From NCBI GenBank assembly GCA_036346225.1, contig JARFIW010000003.1:6049501-6113500 (forward strand): a stretch of 64,000 nt of DNA. Direction: 5' to 3'. The notes beneath the pieces were generated by a model that saw only the letters and a list, made by a program, of their open reading frames with translations, had not been told where the DNA came from and did not search any database. The position numbers and the translations under genes are program-made. This DNA comes from Platerodrilus igneus. Taxonomy: Eukaryota; Arthropoda; Insecta; Coleoptera; Lycidae. Below, in pieces: positions 59,396-64,000 of this stretch; within the stretch, counting starts at the first letter, position 1; every line of letters begins with the position of its first letter.

Positions 59396-62300
59396 CTATA
59401 ATAATCCCATGACCAAAAGACTTCAAGCCTGCAGATTTACTTACAATTTTAAAATTCACTTGTGCAACACTTTTTATATAAAATATTTGTATTCGTACTT
59501 ATTTCGTAGCATTCAATTATTTTAAAATCTTTACTGGTTTACTGACGATGCAACAGTGCCTTTCAAAGTAGATCAGATTATAAAACCATTTGTTCCACGA
59601 AATTTCATTCACACCAAGTACCAAAACTTGCTAAGGGACACGTACACCATGACCATTCAGCAATTTTTCCTTTAAAAAAACGATTCCATTCCTCGAACGC
59701 TTTGATGAATGCTATTTCAACGTCATTATCATATGTAAATTTCGGTAATTTCAATCTTATATTAGTGCTTAATCGCGCCGAGTGTTTCTATATGTAAATA
59801 ACAAATTTATTTTGATATCGCCGTTATCACTGCAAATGTTGGTTTTATACAAAGAATTAACTAGCCTACGTGAGTATGTGCTTGTAGTTCTTTTATATTA
59901 AGAATTTAAGCCTCCACATAATATTAACAATTGCATGACTTTTCAACATTAATGCAATTTTCAGTTTGAATAAATGCGTCTTTCTTATTAATAATTTCGA
60001 TGATAAATAAATGAAAGATGTGTACAAAAGTATATAGGGTGAAATGCTTTACGGAGTGGGCGTGGATTTAATATGACCCCTCAACCACCATTTGCTCGTG
60101 TCTGGTCTGACGCAATGCTTATTTCCAGTTAAGAGAATGTGATTGTCTAATCGTAATAGAGAGCAATAGGGTATATTTACGCAACGTTTATTTACTCAAA
60201 TTTATATGCTAGCCTCATAAAAACTGGGAAATACAGAAATTGTTAAAAGTATATCTTATAGAAACTAGTATTTACACACGCTATTTTTCATTTTATCTTT
60301 AAACTTTAACATGAAGGTTAAAAAAAAGTTCATATGAATTGTAATTTTCTTCCTAATATGATTTTTATTTTATTTAGTTTTATTTGTTAGGGTAAGTTAT
60401 CAGATATACTATCTTAAAGCATTGATAATTAAGAAATACTTACATTTTAGCGCACGTTATTTGATAGCATTTTTGTTTAAGCCTTGGAACTGTTGCCAAA
60501 CAACATGTCCTACAAATTTAATCGAATTATTTCATAATTATCAACGCCTTTGAGATATTGTCACGGTAATTTGATGAAAGCTACAAAGGTGTGTTCTCTA
60601 GGGCAGATACGGTGACTTTTTGCACCTCGGCTAATAAAGACTCTTCTGCAGGGGTGGATCTTGATTCATGCAAGTAGGTCGTTAAGAACCCGAACAGATC
60701 TACAAGTAAATACAGTATGAAAGGGGCCAGAGACTTGATTAAAATACCGAAAGAACTACAAAACCCCAAGTCCCAATGATTTCGGATAATATCACACCTA
60801 AAGAGCAAAATAAGTATAACAACGGTAGCCACTACAATCATATAACTATATTTCAAAATAACTGAATTACAAGCACAAGCAATTTATCTGGAATTAAATA
60901 CACACCACAGTGGCAATGCAGATATAAACGTATTTTAATAACACACCTAAAGGGTGATATATAAACCGGTATCCCACTAAAAGCAATGAATTTAAGTTAT
61001 TTTTCGCCTGTTGGCGAGTACAAATTGACATTAAACTAGCCGCAAAATGTTTCTCGCTAGTATGTAAATTTCAAAAACACAGAGGAGAAAGGCTTTACAA
61101 AAATACACACAAATGGCTTTTCACCTACAGGTTAGCAATAAATATTAATTAATGTAAATGATTACTCACCAGAAAGCGGCATAAATTGAGCATACCTGGA
61201 CGATGCAATCACTAACTAGTGAATTGCTGTGCTCCAGTGCTGACCTGTAACATGAGTAAACACACGAACAGCTGGTGGTAGGATACCAAGAGTTTGATAT
61301 AGTTTACCAATAACAATGCAATAATATAACCCGCATACGGCTAATTACACGGATTCAATCAACAATAAACAATAATTACGCCAATACTTGCGTAACGCAA
61401 CACACAATAAATACAGCAATAGGTATCACTAACTTCTAAGTATACAACCTGGAGTTTGTATCATAAATCAATGCTTTCCGCTTCCAACGAGTTTTCAGTA
61501 CTCAAGCCATTGAATGAAGTAATATTTAATATTAAATTTAGACGGGAATCCAAACGGATGATCAGTACAGAATTCAAGTGGGCTCACACGGAGCATCCAA
61601 GGGCTGATATAAGGATCTGTTTACATGAAACAAGATTAATACCAAGATTATAACCAAGATTAAGGACCCTGAAATAAGTAATGTTAGTGCTGAAATTTTA
61701 GGAAGATATACTTTATCACAGAAGTGGGTTTCAAAGAATTAATAGCTAGCAAAGAACATCTTTGATATTCGTACGCTCACCTAATATAAGTAAAAGCAGT
61801 AAATATCCGCAAGGCGGTATTGAGAGTAGAAAAATAAACATATAAACCAATGGAATACCAAAATCTACTTCATAAATATATCATTTAATACATCCAAAAA
61901 CCGCAATAAGGCGAGATGAAGGTGGATGCATCAAAAGACTGCTTGTCAATAGCGGCGTTCGTTGAAAGAAGAAGAAGAAGAAGATCTGAGAACGGAAATA
62001 ATATTAAATTACATGAATAATGGCAAATGTAGAAAATACAAAACCAACCGCTTCAATATTATATCTGATAACTTACTAACAACGCCAAATAAAATTAAAA
62101 AACATAATAGATAGAAATATACAATTCATATGACCTCTTTTTAACCGTTCTAAGCATTTATTAATGCACTCAAGATATTTCGTACAAAAGTAATTTACGC
62201 TATTACAACCGGTATTGATAAATAAGAGAATTCCACGTGCCGTGTTATCGTACTGTTTAACTTCAATACCAAATACCATTAAATGTCATAATAAGTAGTA

Positions 62301-62633
62301 ACTATTTACTTTAGGGTTCTAACAGTAGGTGAAAACAACCGGTAGAGTCATTATTGTTATTGGTATGCTACTCTGATTGGATAAATTAGTAAAAATATCA
62401 CGAATAAAAGATACTTTATTCTATTAACGTTTTTATTTAGATTGTCATATTTAAACAAACTAGATCAGGGCTATATTGGTTCTTTCTAACATCTAACTTG
62501 CAGAGCAATTACCCAAAAGTTTATAGAATACTTCTGTGTGTTGGATTTTAAATGCAAGACTACACAGACAAAACAACATTAAAGATTTTTTTGAACAAAA
62601 GTAACCGATCAATAAAAGTTTTCTAATATAGGT
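59396..62633. other. AT-rich stretch with one possible small membrane-protein frame
   Basis: No family motif was recognised. A GAA triplet run is at 61965-61983. The frame at 60581-60856 is listed separately. Confidence 0.35.
60581..60856 (-). CDS. Possible small membrane protein, unidentified
   Basis: A 91-codon frame on the minus strand starts MKYSYMIVVATVVILILLF, so residues 6-20 form a hydrophobic segment like a signal anchor. A second hydrophobic stretch (about residues 37-60: LIKSLAPFILYLLVDLFGFL) follows. The tail ESRSTPAEESLLAEVQKVTV is polar and well balanced. Composition is more coding-like than its surroundings. No family is recognised, there are no neighbours in an operon sense, and splice sites were not proven, so it could equally be chance or part of an unknown element. 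Confidence 0.25.
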   Translation of the reverse strand: MKYSYMIVVATVVILILLFRCDIIRNHWDLGFCSSFGILIKSLAPFILYLLVDLFGFLTTYLHESRSTPAEESLLAEVQKVTVSALENTPL

Positions 62634-62664
62634 GTGAATTCACATGTAATGAGCACGTCTGCAC

Positions 62665-62735
62665 GCGCGCGCGTCCACACACACACACACACTCACTCAC
62701 TCACACACACTCACACAACACCCACACACGTACAC
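62665..62735. repeat. Imperfect (CA)n / (TCAC)n repeat
   Basis: CACACA runs interrupted by CTCACTCAC units, preceded by GCGCGCGCG at 62665. Mixed purine-pyrimidine alternation could adopt Z-DNA. Confidence 0.85.
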
Positions 62736-62846
62736 TTACACATCATACGCTCACATGCGCTTGCGCGAGCATTCACAAATTGTTGTGTAGTACATTTATT
62801 ATTTAAGTTAAGTGTGTAACTAGGGCTTGCCCTGTATATTTTAATT

Positions 62847-62849
<3 letters not shown>

Positions 62850-62911
<62 letters not shown>
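62850..62911. repeat. (TA)n microsatellite, about 30 units
   Basis: Uninterrupted alternating TA over about 60 bases, the longest in the window. Confidence 0.95.
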
Positions 62912-62914
<3 letters not shown>

Positions 62915-63223
62915 AATTATGGTATTTTAGTATATATACAATGAAATTTTTAAGTATAAATGGATCAGAAAATAAAAATATTTTGTAATTTATAGAAATT
63001 AGGTATCTTTTTACCACGATTCTTAAAGCTTTCAAACGTACTTTTATCATTTATCTTCAATCCATATGCAAAATTCATGTACATTTCATTGAGTGTTTTT
63101 TCAGTTTATTGTATCTAAATATCTCGGTCTCTATTGAGGTCATGGCTTCCTAGGCCTCTAATATGGGTTCAGCGGTAGTATTACTAATTCACCTTGTTAT
63201 CTAAATCCTTTTAGGATATACCG

Positions 63224-63900
63224 TCGAATTTTAACAAATAATAAATTTACAAGGTGCCTGTCTTTTAACTTCACTAAGGTTACTAAATGAGTTACGTTTT
63301 TGAACATTTAGACCACAGCGTATTCTAAAATTCATTACACCTTATAATTAAAGCATATAGTTATATAAGGAGGAAACACGCGTGAGGCGTCTTTGATCTT
63401 TTGTAGCCTAAGGTTTATACGTTAGGGGATGTGGTTTGGAAGTCTGGAATAATTAAATTGAACTATATTCCCTACGTGAAATGGGTTCCTTGTATGTAAT
63501 AACGACAGCTCACAATTGAGATCAAGCCTATATCGTTGTTACTATAAGGATGTTTTTACTAATAGTGCAAACGAGTTAACTGCTATGCTCTCTGAGAAGC
63601 AAATGACTTCTTTCCTATTGAGGGTGTTATTGCAAGACAAAATAATTGCAGTATCAAGTTTTTAGCGTTAAGAGAGATTATACGATAACAAATTTTATAT
63701 GCTTCGGCTTCATCGTAAGCTTCAGATATGTAAATAACTGCCTTGATCGATTCCAAGAACAATAGTTAAATGTAAACGATAATCAAAAGCAACGCGTATT
63801 CACGGTTACCAAATGTGTAATACAGAGAGAATCAAAAGTCACCCACATCAATAGAATCGAGTAGAATTTGATTTTAATCATTAAAAGTGTGTTCTTTTAA
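63224..63900. repeat. Interspersed repeat family R, copy 2
   Basis: Partner of 57834-58370. This copy is longer because of several indels. It is not preceded by LINE sequence, which shows that the left edge TCGAATTTTAAC is the true start of the repeat. Confidence 0.6.
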
Positions 63901-64000
63901 AGATATATAATTTTACTACAACAGCATGTCATGGTTACCACATATACCTAAAATGGCCGCCTTCTTCAGTAATTCATGTGCGAACTCTTTTTACCGGGTT

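Noticed and set aside
62634..62819. Frame rich in His and Thr (HTHTHTHS)
   Set aside because: Translation of the CA microsatellite.
1..64000. CRISPR array, rRNA genes, bacterial operons or riboswitches
   Set aside because: No regularly spaced identical repeats, no rRNA-like conserved blocks and no compact gene clusters; the sequence is typical of an insect repeat-rich region.

Overview
The window looks like repeat-rich, AT-rich noncoding DNA (intergenic or intronic) from an arthropod, most likely an insect. There is no dense coding, no bacterial-style gene, no rRNA and no intact large gene. The recognisable coding matter is decayed transposable elements of kinds common in insects: Ty3/Gypsy gag-protease remnants, a mariner-type DNA transposon, several copies of an endonuclease-reverse-transcriptase LINE with GRP-rich C terminus, and a frameshifted transposase with an insect-type GGQN motif. 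The species cannot be named from the sequence.

Layout. 1-4750: a minus-strand Gypsy element (A) between direct repeats that look like LTRs; it keeps a coiled-coil gag, a capsid-like region and a retropepsin but no recognised RT. 4802-5206: a MITE-like inverted repeat with a 39-residue ORF. 5340-6233: a second, different Gypsy gag-protease remnant (B), minus strand. 7337-7475: a long palindrome with a GC-rich hairpin. 10105-13472: two diverged direct repeats (about 0.7 kb) around unidentified decayed coding matter. 14558-16997: a minus-strand transposase pseudogene. 18640-19960: inverted arrays of a roughly 140-bp unit. 20570-20940: a LINE fragment. 21-33 kb: almost nothing recognised. 33196-35013: an LTR-bounded, internally deleted Gypsy element on the plus strand that carries an integrase C terminus followed by a macro (ADP-ribose-binding) domain. 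35.7-36.3 and 58.5-59.1 kb: one diverged repeat family. 38.0-39.2 kb: a foldback element. 40082-41263: a mariner element with both terminal inverted repeats and flanking TA. 43.5-44.2 kb: a LINE fragment. 47886-48099: the best candidate for a host exon (terminal, minus strand). 50700-53650: a near full-length but dead LINE, minus strand. 55540-57840: a 5'-truncated LINE followed by tandem repeats of its own 3' end. 57834-58370 and 63224-63900: a second interspersed repeat family.

The most interesting observation is the macro domain inside a Gypsy-type LTR element at 34083-34480. Its reading frame is broken, but conserved macro-domain blocks are legible in two frames. It suggests that the intact parent family encodes an ADP-ribose-binding or ADP-ribose-hydrolysing module downstream of integrase. 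All family assignments rest on recognising motifs by eye; no database search was run.
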